64,000 nucleotides of DNA from Stenotrophomonas sepilia (GTDB taxonomy: Bacteria; Pseudomonadota; Gammaproteobacteria; Xanthomonadales; Xanthomonadaceae). Of this stretch, positions 37,168 to 45,068 are shown piece after piece (positions within the stretch are counted from its first letter, which is position 1; each line of letters starts with the position of its first letter). A program made the position numbers and the translations under genes. The DNA is taken from assembly GCF_003244875.1 (NCBI RefSeq), contig NZ_LXXZ01000087.1:1-64000 (forward strand), in the 5' to 3' direction. The notes below the pieces were generated by a model. The model was not told where the DNA came from, searched no databases, and was given only the letters and a program-made list of their open reading frames with translations.

Positions 37168-37724
37168 TCAGGCCTTCTTGCCGGCCTTCTTGGCGACGGC
37201 TTTCTTCGCAAGTTTCTTGACGGCCTTCTGGGCGGCCTTCTTCACCGGCTTGCCCGCCTTCTTGACCACCTTGCCCGGTGCCTTCTTCGATGCGCCATGG
37301 GCCGGGGGAACTTCGCTCCGGGGTTGGCCTGAGCCCACGCCTTGCCCTCGGCGGACTTGGCCCACGCGGTGAAGGCCTTGGGGGCCAAATCCCGACCTGC
37401 CCACGTCTCACCGGTTGGGAGGCGATACTTCGGCGCGACCTTGCCCAGCTTGCGGCCCTTTCGGGGTCCCGGGGCAGCATTGGCGGCGTGCGCCGGCTTG
37501 GCGTCGATCGTTTCTCCGATGAGCTTGGCCACCTGCCGCCGCTGGGCCGGACTGAGGACCTTCGCATACTTCTGCAGGACCGCCAGGGCTTTGGGCACCT
37601 CGCCGTCGCGCTTCTCCACCAGTTTCTTCTGGGCTTAGAGCTGTTTGATTTCGGCGTTGAGGGATTTCAGGGTGGTCAGGGCCAAAGGAGCGCTCCGGTA
37701 GGGAATCCAACGGTTATAGCCCAT
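37168..37724 (-). pseudogene. H-NS-like nucleoid protein, nonsense and frameshift
   Basis: The N-terminal coiled coil (S-L-N-A-E-I-K-Q-L) is cut by TAA near 37636, then continues in frame with A-Q-K-K-L-V-E-K-R. The H-NS DNA-binding motif appears as T-W-A-G-R-D-L-A-P-K. After P-G-A-K-F-P the frame slips near 37300. The other frame gives a Lys/Ala/Pro tail (K-K-A-A-Q-K-A-V-K-K-L) ending at 37168. H-NS relatives with such Lys/Pro tails silence foreign DNA in beta-proteobacteria. Two lesions make the gene non-functional as written. Confidence 0.65.
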
Positions 37725-37908
37725 CGTTCCTAGCATGGCCACCCGAACGGGCCCCATCTTGACACCCACCACCCTGGGGCGCGATAACTCCCTTGCCGCG
37801 AGGGGAAATGCCCCCGGCGTATTGCCTGCTTAGCTCAAGGCAACAGGTTCCCGATTCGATCGCACAAGCGACGACGGGATGGTTTTTCCTGTTTTTTGAG
37901 ATCTAAGC

Positions 37909-38283
37909 ATGCCCAAACTCCAACGGTTGAGAACCGAGGCTTTCCTCGCCCAGAAGGGCCGGTGCTGCTATTGCAGCCTGCCGATGTGGAACGCCTCTCC
38001 CGATGAACTAAGGCCGTTCGGCCTGAGCGCCAAAACGGCCACGCCGCTCCGTTGCACCGCTGAGCACCTGGTGGCCCAGCAAGAGGGCGGCAAGGACGTG
38101 GTAGGCAACATCGCTGCCGCCTGCTGGCTCTGCAACATGCGCCGGCACAAACGCAAGTCGCCGCCCTCCCCCGAGGCTTACCGCGCGTTCGTGCAGAAAC
38201 GCTTGGCGAAGGGCAAGTGGCACCCGCCGAGCGTGGCCAAGTTGCGCCTCAAAACGCGTGGAACGCAACCACCCGACGGATGA
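37909..38283 (+). CDS. HNH endonuclease-like protein
   Basis: A 124-residue protein with zinc-binding C-C-Y-C near residue 20, the catalytic segment A-E-H-L-V-A-Q-Q-E-G-G near residue 50, and A-C-W-L-C-N plus R-H-K near residue 80. This is the order of HNH nucleases. It may cut DNA during defence or recombination. It converges with and overlaps the small gene at 38249. Confidence 0.75.
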   Translation: MPKLQRLRTEAFLAQKGRCCYCSLPMWNASPDELRPFGLSAKTATPLRCTAEHLVAQQEGGKDVVGNIAAACWLCNMRRHKRKSPPSPEAYRAFVQKRLAKGKWHPPSVAKLRLKTRGTQPPDG

Positions 38284-38461
38284 GTTCCGCCACGCTCACG
38301 TGCTGCCGCTGCGCCTCGCGGCGGACGCGGTCGGCCAGGTCTCGGGAAGCCCGGATAGGCGGCAAGCGGTCGTCCCTGGGGCCGGCAACGGGAGAGCGCA
38401 GCAGTTGGGGGCGCGCCAGGTAGGCGGTGAGCCATTGGCGCACGGCTTCGCTCTCGCTCAC
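38249..38461 (-). CDS. Ribbon-helix-helix-like small protein
   Basis: A 70-residue protein. The C-terminal half, R-A-S-R-D-L-A-D-R-V-R-R-E-A and V-S-V-A-E-L-I-R-R-V-V, fits the two helices of an RHH fold. Its 3' end overlaps the HNH gene. Confidence 0.45.
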   Translation of the reverse strand: MSESEAVRQWLTAYLARPQLLRSPVAGPRDDRLPPIRASRDLADRVRREAQRQHVSVAELIRRVVAFHAF

Positions 38462-38558
38462 CCGGCTGCTCTAGCGCGTGCGGCCAATGCCTGGCGCAAG
38501 GTTGAAGAAAGGGACACTTTCGGCAGCACGGCCGTCAAGGGAGGCTTGGACGTCAGCG

Positions 38559-39173
38559 TCACAGCCTCTGCCTCAGTCGGCCCACGGGGGCTGGGCGGAA
38601 GAAGCGCTCCAATCGTTTGGTCTCCAGCAACGCTTCCATGAAGGCCCCCATGGCGTGGGTATAAGCGTCCTCGCTGGCCGCCAACCGCAAGCTCAGCGCA
38701 AGCCGTTCCCACTTTCCGTTCGGTGCGCATGCGATGGCGAACAACCAGTGGTGCGTCCAGTCATCCTCCAACCGATCGGATGCAACGAAGAGCACCCGGT
38801 GATCACGCTGGAACGGCAGGAACGACAGCGCCTGGTCAACCGCATGGCGGTGGGCAGCCTGTAGCCGTGCCCTCTCCTCGCCGTCGGTGTCCAGTAACGC
38901 CGCGAACCCTTTGGGCAGGCGCAACGAAACGCGGTAGCCCGCCGCCCGGGCGTGGTGGCCCTCGCCTTCGCACAACCGCTGCTGCCCATCGAAATCCTGG
39001 CCCATAGCGAAGCGCCGCATGGCCTCCTCGGTCACTGGCCCACCGGGCTTCAACTGGGTCAACCACGCACCACCCCAGCGCAACGCGGCCAAGGGCGCCT
39101 CCAGCAGTTCTGCGAAGGCGAACCCATCGGCGAACACGTCCTCCCGGCAGAGGCAGGTGAGTTGCAGGTTCAT
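38559..39173 (-). CDS. Duplicated orphan family, copy 1
   Basis: A 204-residue protein, paralog of 40081-40641. Shared blocks: L-C-R-(E/Q)-D near residue 8, M-R-R-F-A-(M/L)-G-Q-D-F-D-G, Q-R-D-H-(R/Q)-V-L-F-V-A-S-D-R-L and D-W-T-H-H-W-L-F-A. The H-H-W motif and the conserved Asp and Arg could form an active or binding site. The C-terminus ends G-R-L-R-Q-R-L. It follows the ankyrin gene by 10 bases, so they are one operon. Function unknown. Confidence 0.5.
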   Translation of the reverse strand: MNLQLTCLCREDVFADGFAFAELLEAPLAALRWGGAWLTQLKPGGPVTEEAMRRFAMGQDFDGQQRLCEGEGHHARAAGYRVSLRLPKGFAALLDTDGEERARLQAAHRHAVDQALSFLPFQRDHRVLFVASDRLEDDWTHHWLFAIACAPNGKWERLALSLRLAASEDAYTHAMGAFMEALLETKRLERFFRPAPVGRLRQRL

Positions 39174-39183
39174 GGGATCACCC

Positions 39184-39882
39184 TCATAGCCGTGCCCTAC
39201 TATTAGGAACGGCTTTCGTTGCGCCAGGGAGAGTCGCATCCAAACGCAGGGCCTCTTGTTCCGTTTCCCATCTGCATAGGCGATCGCGTATTTCCGGACG
39301 TTGCTGTTCGAGCCACGCATCGGGACGTGGCTCTGCATTGACAAACTGCAACCAAGCCTTCGAACGCGGATTGGCCCCTGCCTGCAACAACAGGTCGAGC
39401 AGCTCCACGTTGCCCGCCAGATAGGCGAAATAGATAGGTGACCGCCTTATCTCGCCACAGTCGTAATCCGCGTCCGGATCTGCGCCAGCTTCGAGCAGCA
39501 CGCGACAAACCTCGAGCCACCTTCGCCCATTTTCTTCCCATGGACTGTCCTGCATAACAGCAAGAATAAGTGGCGTTTTTCCATCTTTTCGCTCCCGAGC
39601 GTTCACATCAGCGCCATCTGCAATCAACTGCTCAAGCTCCCTCAGCTGGAACCCTCCTTCGCGGTCGAATAGCTGAAAGATGGGTGGCATCCGGCGATGC
39701 CTTCTCCATTTACCCATGCGTTTCTCAATGACATAGCGGGGGATCAGGATTGGAGACAGCAGCGTCAATACAAGGAACTCCACGCGAACCTTCCAGATCG
39801 GCTCTTGAAATAGATTTGGTGGGTTACGCAAATCCTTTAACCATCCCCGCATACCCTTTTTTATACTTGCCACGAAATTCAT
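39184..39882 (-). CDS. Ankyrin-repeat protein with N-terminal hydrophobic segment
   Basis: A 232-residue protein. A hydrophobic stretch lies near residues 35-55 (L-V-L-T-L-L-S-P-I-L-I-P). Ankyrin repeats follow: I-A-D-G-A-D-V-N-A-R, L-L-E-A-G-A-D-P-D-A and L-L-Q-A-G-A-N-P. The end is N-S-R-A-R-L, a basic tail seen on other proteins here. ATG at 39882 follows GGGGG; in-frame ATGs at 39894, 39903 and 39927 are alternatives. Confidence 0.6.
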   Translation of the reverse strand: MNFVASIKKGMRGWLKDLRNPPNLFQEPIWKVRVEFLVLTLLSPILIPRYVIEKRMGKWRRHRRMPPIFQLFDREGGFQLRELEQLIADGADVNARERKDGKTPLILAVMQDSPWEENGRRWLEVCRVLLEAGADPDADYDCGEIRRSPIYFAYLAGNVELLDLLLQAGANPRSKAWLQFVNAEPRPDAWLEQQRPEIRDRLCRWETEQEALRLDATLPGATKAVPNSRARL

Positions 39883-39886
39883 GTCA

Positions 39887-39985
39887 GCCCCCATGGAATA
39901 CATTTGTATCCCTTCAGATCCATGCAAGCAGAAAGGGACATCCTGTCCAGAGGGCTTTACTGACTAAAGCGGAAAAACGCTGGGG
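39887..39985 (-). promoter_or_regulatory. Promoter region shared with the gene at 41180; TTTAGTCA copy
   Basis: It contains GGAATACATTTGTAT near the start and the word TGACTAAAGCGG (plus) at 39961, 78 bases from the chosen start. The segment 39888-39960 is similar to 41187-41265: both have GGAATAC(A/G)TTTGTAT, a CATGCAA block and GTCCAG. Confidence 0.5.
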
Positions 39986-40065
39986 TTGCACGACAGTTTG
40001 CCAAACTGTCACCCTCCCCTTGCGCGTTTCCGCTACAGCGGAAAATCAGTGGGTCAGGAGGACGC

Positions 40066-40170
40066 ATGGCCAACACCGACTTACTCGCTGCAATTCAACA
40101 GCGCAACCCCGCCCAGGTGGCCCTGGCGATCGGGCGCGGGGCCCAACCCAACGCGCAAGGCCTCAGTCAG
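40066..40170 (+). pseudogene. 5' fragment of an ankyrin-type gene fused to inverted sequence
   Basis: A strong AGGAGG ribosome site precedes ATG 40066. The first ~35 residues (L-L-A-A-I-Q-Q-R-N-P and G-R-G-A-Q-P-N-A) look like an ankyrin N-terminus. The frame then runs antisense through the 3' end of the gene at 40081 and no longer looks like protein. This marks a breakpoint near 40165-40180. Confidence 0.45.
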
Positions 40171-40641
40171 GCGCTCCCAGGTTCCGTCGGGGGCGCAGGC
40201 GGTGGCGAACAGCCAGTGATGCGTCCAGTCGCCCCCCAAGCGATCGGACGCGACAAACAGCACCTGGTGATCCCGTTGGCATGCCAGCGACAACAACGCA
40301 CGTCCAACGGCTCGAAGGTGGGCGAACCGCAGCAGGTCGCGTTGTTCCGCGTCAGCCATCGCCAACTCATCGATAAATCCCTCCGGCAGGCGAAACCCCA
40401 CCCGGTAGCCCGCTGCACTTTCGTAATGAGCGGCGCCCTCCCACAATTGCTGAATCCCATCGAAGTCCTGGCCCAACGCGAAGCGCCGCATGGCTTGCTC
40501 GGTCACCTGTCCGCGCAACTTCAACACAGACAGGCACGAACCGCCCCAGCGAAGCCTGTCCAAAGGTGTCCCCAACAGCGCACTGAAAGAAATGCCGTGG
40601 GCGATGATGTCCTGGCGACAGAGGCACGAGAGATCAATCAC
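40081..40641 (-). CDS. Duplicated orphan family, copy 2 (C-terminus replaced)
   Basis: A 186-residue paralog of 38559-39173. It matches through D-W-T-H-H-W-L-F-A and T-W-E-R-L. After that the sequence (V-G-L-G-P-A-P-D-R-Q-G) is the antisense of the ankyrin fragment at 40066, so the natural C-terminus is lost. GTG at 40641 overlaps the previous stop (GTGA) and has AAGGAAGG upstream. Confidence 0.5.
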   Translation of the reverse strand: MIDLSCLCRQDIIAHGISFSALLGTPLDRLRWGGSCLSVLKLRGQVTEQAMRRFALGQDFDGIQQLWEGAAHYESAAGYRVGFRLPEGFIDELAMADAEQRDLLRFAHLRAVGRALLSLACQRDHQVLFVASDRLGGDWTHHWLFATACAPDGTWERLTEALRVGLGPAPDRQGHLGGVALLNCSE

Positions 40642-41180
40642 CAGAGGCCTTCCTTCTTGCACGCCTCAGGGTATTGGCTGGAATGGCTGCAAGGACGTTC
40701 CAGAATGTTCTTCGAAAACTCATAAGCGCCAAGCGCGTAGTCGGCCTCCCAATCCACCAACTCCTTGTTGTCGCCTTTCAGGCAAACCGCCCATTGGTAG
40801 CGCTTAACCTCATCCTCTCCCCTCTGGAAGAGCTTGTAAGCCTCTATCTTCTCAGTGCCCGGCACGTTCATCCGGTAGAGCACCTTAAAATTGTCGGCTG
40901 CCGCCACACGCGCCTCGTTCAGCCTGCAAGTCAGCCCATCTTTTTCCCACGTTCCATCGGAGCATTCTTTGGGAACGCCCTCGTCGGCCACGGCAATGAT
41001 CTCGGCAGCCATGGGCATCGCCTCCTCGATCGCCTGCGCCCTCTTGGTTACCGCATCCTTCTTTTCCAGCTTCTCCGTCAAAACGGCGATGGTGAAGAGG
41101 ACGCAAAAAAGCGCCGACATCCCCAGGGTGAACTTACCAACCTCGCTCAGGATGTCCCACGCCCGGTCCCAACCCTTCAT
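40638..41180 (-). CDS. Membrane-anchored hypothetical protein
   Basis: A 180-residue protein. One membrane helix lies near residues 17-37 (L-G-M-S-A-L-F-C-V-L-F-T). A helical, acidic domain with four scattered Cys follows and faces the periplasm or cytoplasm. ATG at 41180. It is translationally coupled to the orphan gene at 40641. Upstream DNA resembles the promoter at 39887. Confidence 0.5.
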   Translation of the reverse strand: MKGWDRAWDILSEVGKFTLGMSALFCVLFTIAVLTEKLEKKDAVTKRAQAIEEAMPMAAEIIAVADEGVPKECSDGTWEKDGLTCRLNEARVAAADNFKVLYRMNVPGTEKIEAYKLFQRGEDEVKRYQWAVCLKGDNKELVDWEADYALGAYEFSKNILERPCSHSSQYPEACKKEGLW

Positions 41181-41336
41181 GCACCCTCCTTTCTGGAATA
41201 CGTTTGTATTCCTTCTCCCCCATGCAAACAGAGAGCGGCGCGGTGTCCAGGGCTTCGGGACGGCTAAACTCAGAATGTGCGGCCTCTGGCCGACAGATTC
41301 AGAAGCCCGCATCCTCCACCGACCTTGAAGGCACCC

Positions 41337-41885
41337 ATGCCCGTCTCTGATCCCCTCGCGTTCGACCTGCTGCGGGCGTTCGCGCAGTTGGAGTTTCGCC
41401 TCAAGAGCGACCCAGGCTTTCTTCGGGCCGGTCCCTACCGAATGGCCCAGGTGAACTGGCCTGCGGTGGATGAGGCGGTGTCACGGCTGGACGATCCACT
41501 CTTCTTCGATCGGGTGTCGGACAGCACGCGCGAGCAAATCCTCACACCTCCACGTGATCGCCCGATGGTCCAGGAGGTGGCGGTGATCAACGGCCTCAAC
41601 CACGCTGTCTTCCAGCGCCTGCCCCTTCATCAATCCAATGCCCGCGCTTTGATCGAAGCGGCACGCCGCGTGCGCAACAACCTCTTCCACGGGGGCAAGG
41701 AGGAGCCGCATTTGGGCGATGATGACGAGTGGGCCGCCGCCGCACTGGACGTGGCCGAGTGCCCGCTTCACCTGCTGAACTATGGCACGCTTAGATCGGG
41801 GGTAGGCCCGTGGGGGAGATGGGACGCCCATGCTTTACCTGAAGACCGAATAGCTTGTCGCCGGCAGACACCGGCCGACCGGTAA
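41337..41885 (+). CDS. HEPN-like protein
   Basis: A 182-residue helical protein. Near residues 110-125 it has R-R-V-R-N-N-L-F-H-G-G-K, a good fit to the Rx4-6H HEPN signature with the frequent (R/N)-N-x-x-x-H-G context. The last ~30 residues are Arg-rich and may be past a lost stop. A minimal nucleotidyltransferase follows 93 bases downstream on the same strand, the usual partner of HEPN toxins. Confidence 0.55.
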   Translation: MPVSDPLAFDLLRAFAQLEFRLKSDPGFLRAGPYRMAQVNWPAVDEAVSRLDDPLFFDRVSDSTREQILTPPRDRPMVQEVAVINGLNHAVFQRLPLHQSNARALIEAARRVRNNLFHGGKEEPHLGDDDEWAAAALDVAECPLHLLNYGTLRSGVGPWGRWDAHALPEDRIACRRQTPADR

Positions 41886-41978
41886 GCTGCTGTGCGCGCG
41901 GCAGCAGATCCAAGAGCACGCATCATAGGATGATAAAGTCCGCCCCAGCTGGACAGCTGATCTGACATTGGAGTTGCA

Positions 41979-42317
41979 ATGGACCTAGAAGTGATCGAAG
42001 CAGTGCTGCTGAAATGGGCTCGCCAAGAACCTATCATCGCGAAGATCCACTTGTTCGGGAGCCGGCTAAGAGGCGATCATCGCCCCGACAGCGACATTGA
42101 CATCGCGGTGGAGCTTGATCTTTCAGCGGCACCAGGAGTCGACTTTAGCGATGGGTTCGCGACCTTCAGCCGATACTCCGAGCACTGGGAGGCCGAACTA
42201 GCGCAACGACTGCCCATCCCGGTTGACTTGGAGTTCTACCATGGCCCCGAGGAAACCCCGATCCTCCATGCGGGGCTCGAACGGTCGGGAAAGCTCATCT
42301 ACGAAAAGTTTCGTTAG
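41979..42317 (+). CDS. Minimal nucleotidyltransferase (MNT) domain protein
   Basis: A 112-residue protein with the hallmark L-F-G-S-R-L-R-G and D-S-D-I-D-I-A-V near residues 28-48, and a later V-D-L-E strand supplying the third acidic residue. This is the MntA-type fold. In HepT/MntA pairs it AMPylates and silences the HEPN toxin. It follows a HEPN-like gene, which fits, though the HEPN partner is larger than the usual HepT. Confidence 0.7.
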   Translation: MDLEVIEAVLLKWARQEPIIAKIHLFGSRLRGDHRPDSDIDIAVELDLSAAPGVDFSDGFATFSRYSEHWEAELAQRLPIPVDLEFYHGPEETPILHAGLERSGKLIYEKFR

Positions 42318-42455
42318 AACATCGCGCTCCGGAGCACCTAACGCCGCCGCCCCAGCCCCGACTTCCGCCCTGAGCCACGAGCGCTTCGATTCCACCATTT
42401 CACTATTTCGATGGAACCAAGCGCTCACCCGGGCTACTCAAAGAGACAACACCGG

Positions 42456-43247
42456 TTAAATGTCGTGCTGTTTGACAAAGCGAGATACCTTCTGCGCCTC
42501 AAGGTCTTTGTTCCAGGCCTTTGCAAAATCGTCTGGAACATCTAGGTTTGCCTCGTCGAACTTTACGGTAGCCGGCAATTCACGCCAGAACAGTTCAATA
42601 GACGCAGCAAAGTCATCGACGTGAACATCCGACACCTCCATGTCGGTGTCGTCGAACAAGTTCCATCCGTGAGAACTTGCTCGCAAGAACTCCGGGTAGC
42701 GCAGCTGGAGATCGTCCAATGACTTCCCCTCCCCGTGCTTGAACACATTGACGACCAACCGCATGGCATCAATGCGTGGGTAACAGGCGAGAGCAGAAAG
42801 GTCCAAGCCGATGGCTTCAAGCAACCTCTCCAGCTTCGCGCTATCCAGCTTCCAAAGAGCGCGCCGCGTGTTGTCGCCGATCACCAACTTGGGCCACCTA
42901 AACTCACGAACGAGGAAGCGTCGAAATGTCTTGTCCCAATGGTGATACATGCCAGCCACCACACTGAGGCGGGTTCGATCATGCATCTCACTTAGAAGCT
43001 GGTAGAACTCGACGCCGTGATCGCGCGCAGCGTCCGCTAGATCGCCAGGGTCGTGCCAGTCAGGGTCGAAGGACTGACCGCTGCGCTCCCAGTGCTCGGA
43101 TTCCGCTTGATCGGCCTCCGCCTCAATGTTGGCGAACTGAGACAGAAGGCGGGTCTTGGCCTGCTCAACGTAGAACCGATGCTCCGAGACGCGGAGCTCC
43201 CGTTCGGAATCCACCAGCTGATAGGCGCTCCACTCGCGGCCGCTCAT
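42456..43247 (-). CDS. Helical partner protein of the OLD-family ATPase
   Basis: A 263-residue helical protein. It has a notable cluster M-R-L-V-V-N-V-F-K-H-G-E-G at residues 162-174, which resembles HEPN-like R...N..K-H-G helices, although the spacing between R and H is longer than the standard signature. There is no helicase, TOPRIM or DUF4435 feature, so this is neither GajB nor AriB. The ATG overlaps the OLD stop (ATGA), which indicates a tight two-gene unit. Function unknown; probably effector or regulator of the ATPase. Confidence 0.6.
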   Translation of the reverse strand: MSGREWSAYQLVDSERELRVSEHRFYVEQAKTRLLSQFANIEAEADQAESEHWERSGQSFDPDWHDPGDLADAARDHGVEFYQLLSEMHDRTRLSVVAGMYHHWDKTFRRFLVREFRWPKLVIGDNTRRALWKLDSAKLERLLEAIGLDLSALACYPRIDAMRLVVNVFKHGEGKSLDDLQLRYPEFLRASSHGWNLFDDTDMEVSDVHVDDFAASIELFWRELPATVKFDEANLDVPDDFAKAWNKDLEAQKVSRFVKQHDI

Positions 43248-45013
43248 GCCGGCTGAACCGCAGGCGGGGCATCCAGCCATTCGATCAAGGATCGAATGCC
43301 ATCTGCGTCCGAGCAGCAATCTTCCAGTGGCTCGCTCTCCAATCGGACTTGGAGAGATAGCCAGGCGTGTTCCGACTTCTCCGAAATCCCAAGGTGAGGC
43401 TCAATGGCACCAGCGCCCCACAACCAAAGGCCTTGAGCACGCAGTTTCTGTATTAAAGCAGCGATGTGGGGCTTTGCTTGGTCATCGGCCGCAAGCAACT
43501 CGAATGCCTTCGAAGCCGGCCCTTGAATCCCCTTGCAAGGCAACGCTCCGTCTAAAGTCACGACGCCCGCGCCTGCCATCCTCGCGAGAACGTTCTTGCA
43601 CGCAGCAACATCGGGATCATCCGCCTGCAGGAAACCATGCTTTGTTGCTTGGCGGAAAGCGAAATCCAAGTCCACGATGGCACACGCAGGCAACCCTAGG
43701 GCAGACAAAACTTCCATTGACTTACGAGTATCCGAGACCCCACTCATCGCAACAATTGCCAACGATGACTGCCCCATGGTTTTGCCCGCCACCAACTGGA
43801 AGATGGATGGCAACAGCCGGAGTTCGGTCTTCCCTTCTGTGAGCACGACTTTGTCGGCAAACAATATCTGAGACGAATTTGTCAGGCTGAATAGCTGCTG
43901 GAGTTGATGCGTGGGATTGTCCACCAATTGTTCTACGACGGATTGCATGCGCGGACGGGCTTTGGTTCCCTCCGGATGCTTTTTCGTCATTAGCAGAGCG
44001 TTCTTCGCGTCCTTGGCCAAGATCATCTGAGCAGAGTGGGTTGAGAACACGACCTGATATCCAGCCTCTGACAACGCACGCAAGGCTTCACGCACCTGCT
44101 CCACTGCAAAGGGGTGCATGAAGAGTTCCGGCTCGTCCACCAGCAGTAGCGTTACTCCGCCCGCAGCCGCTGCTCCACGCTTGAGATCCGCCAGATGCCG
44201 GACCATGGCCATCTGGATGGCGCGCTGCGCGCCATGGCCGTATGACCCGAAGGCACGTCCACGCCCCTCCCCTTCGTAAACTTTGACAGTTCCCGCCTTA
44301 ATGAGGTCATTGAAGACCGGCACTGGGAAATCCAGCTTGATGTGGATACCAGGAAAAAGATCCGAAATCTTACGATTGATTGAATCGTCGATGCGACCCA
44401 ACTCTTTAAAACGATCCCCACCTTCTGCAGAGATCATTCCTAGGATGGCTGCCAAGTGCGGGGTCAAGGCCTCCTCGTGCTGCTCTTGGATAGCGGCAAG
44501 CATCGAGGCCAGCAGCTTGCCGATCGTGGTCGTCGTCTTGGCCTTACTGGCGTCCTCCTCAGCATTCTCCATTGCTCCGATGCGAATAGGATCTGGAAAG
44601 AGTGCTGAGATGGCGTTATCGATGCCCGTAGGGTTCGGCTCCCAGTCGCCTGTGTCGGGATTCATCACGGTCAGTTCGGTGTCGCCCCCAGGCACCTGCT
44701 GTTCGCGACGAACCATCAGCGCCCCGTCCCGAACGTGTCCTTCAATCTTCTTTCGGTGCTTTTGCTCCAGGACCGCCAGATCAGCCTCGGTGATCCCACG
44801 CAGTGTTCCCATCACTTGCACCGGCAGGGTCGGCTCGTGGAAATCTTCCACACCAAGCTTTGCCTTACGCACGAGCCATTGGAGCGCGGTAAGACAATTG
44901 CTCTTCCCGCAATTATTCAACCCAACCAGCGGTGTAAAGCTGGTCAGCTGCAAGCTTGTGGAAACACATGATCTAAAATTCAGAACATCCAAACTTGAGA
45001 TGTAGACAGCCAT
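43244..45013 (-). CDS. OLD-family ATPase with TOPRIM nuclease domain
   Basis: A 589-residue protein. The N-terminal ABC-type ATPase has Walker A G-L-N-N-C-G-K-S near residue 31, a signature-like G-S-Y-G-H-G-A-Q-R near residue 262, and Walker B L-L-L-V-D-E-P-E near residue 295, followed by a F-S-T-H-S switch. The C-terminal TOPRIM has V-L-T-E-G-K-T-E near residue 400 and a V-D-L-D pair near residue 453. OLD proteins of this layout are nucleases in phage defence (for example GajA). First gene of a two-gene operon. Confidence 0.85.
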   Translation of the reverse strand: MAVYISSLDVLNFRSCVSTSLQLTSFTPLVGLNNCGKSNCLTALQWLVRKAKLGVEDFHEPTLPVQVMGTLRGITEADLAVLEQKHRKKIEGHVRDGALMVRREQQVPGGDTELTVMNPDTGDWEPNPTGIDNAISALFPDPIRIGAMENAEEDASKAKTTTTIGKLLASMLAAIQEQHEEALTPHLAAILGMISAEGGDRFKELGRIDDSINRKISDLFPGIHIKLDFPVPVFNDLIKAGTVKVYEGEGRGRAFGSYGHGAQRAIQMAMVRHLADLKRGAAAAGGVTLLLVDEPELFMHPFAVEQVREALRALSEAGYQVVFSTHSAQMILAKDAKNALLMTKKHPEGTKARPRMQSVVEQLVDNPTHQLQQLFSLTNSSQILFADKVVLTEGKTELRLLPSIFQLVAGKTMGQSSLAIVAMSGVSDTRKSMEVLSALGLPACAIVDLDFAFRQATKHGFLQADDPDVAACKNVLARMAGAGVVTLDGALPCKGIQGPASKAFELLAADDQAKPHIAALIQKLRAQGLWLWGAGAIEPHLGISEKSEHAWLSLQVRLESEPLEDCCSDADGIRSLIEWLDAPPAVQPA

Positions 45014-45039
45014 TCCATTGCCCCCTGTTATCCTGATTA

Positions 45040-45068
45040 CTTACCGATCGCTGCAGCTGATCGGTAAG
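45040..45068. promoter_or_regulatory. Perfect inverted repeat upstream of the OLD operon
   Basis: CTTACCGATC and GATCGGTAAG form a perfect 10-bp inverted repeat with a 9-base centre. It lies 27 bases upstream of the ATG at 45013. It could be an operator that keeps the operon silent, or a hairpin in the leader RNA. Confidence 0.6.

Noticed and set aside
43244..45013. Gabija system
   Set aside because: The ATPase-TOPRIM gene resembles GajA in layout, but the coupled second gene has no UvrD-type helicase motifs.
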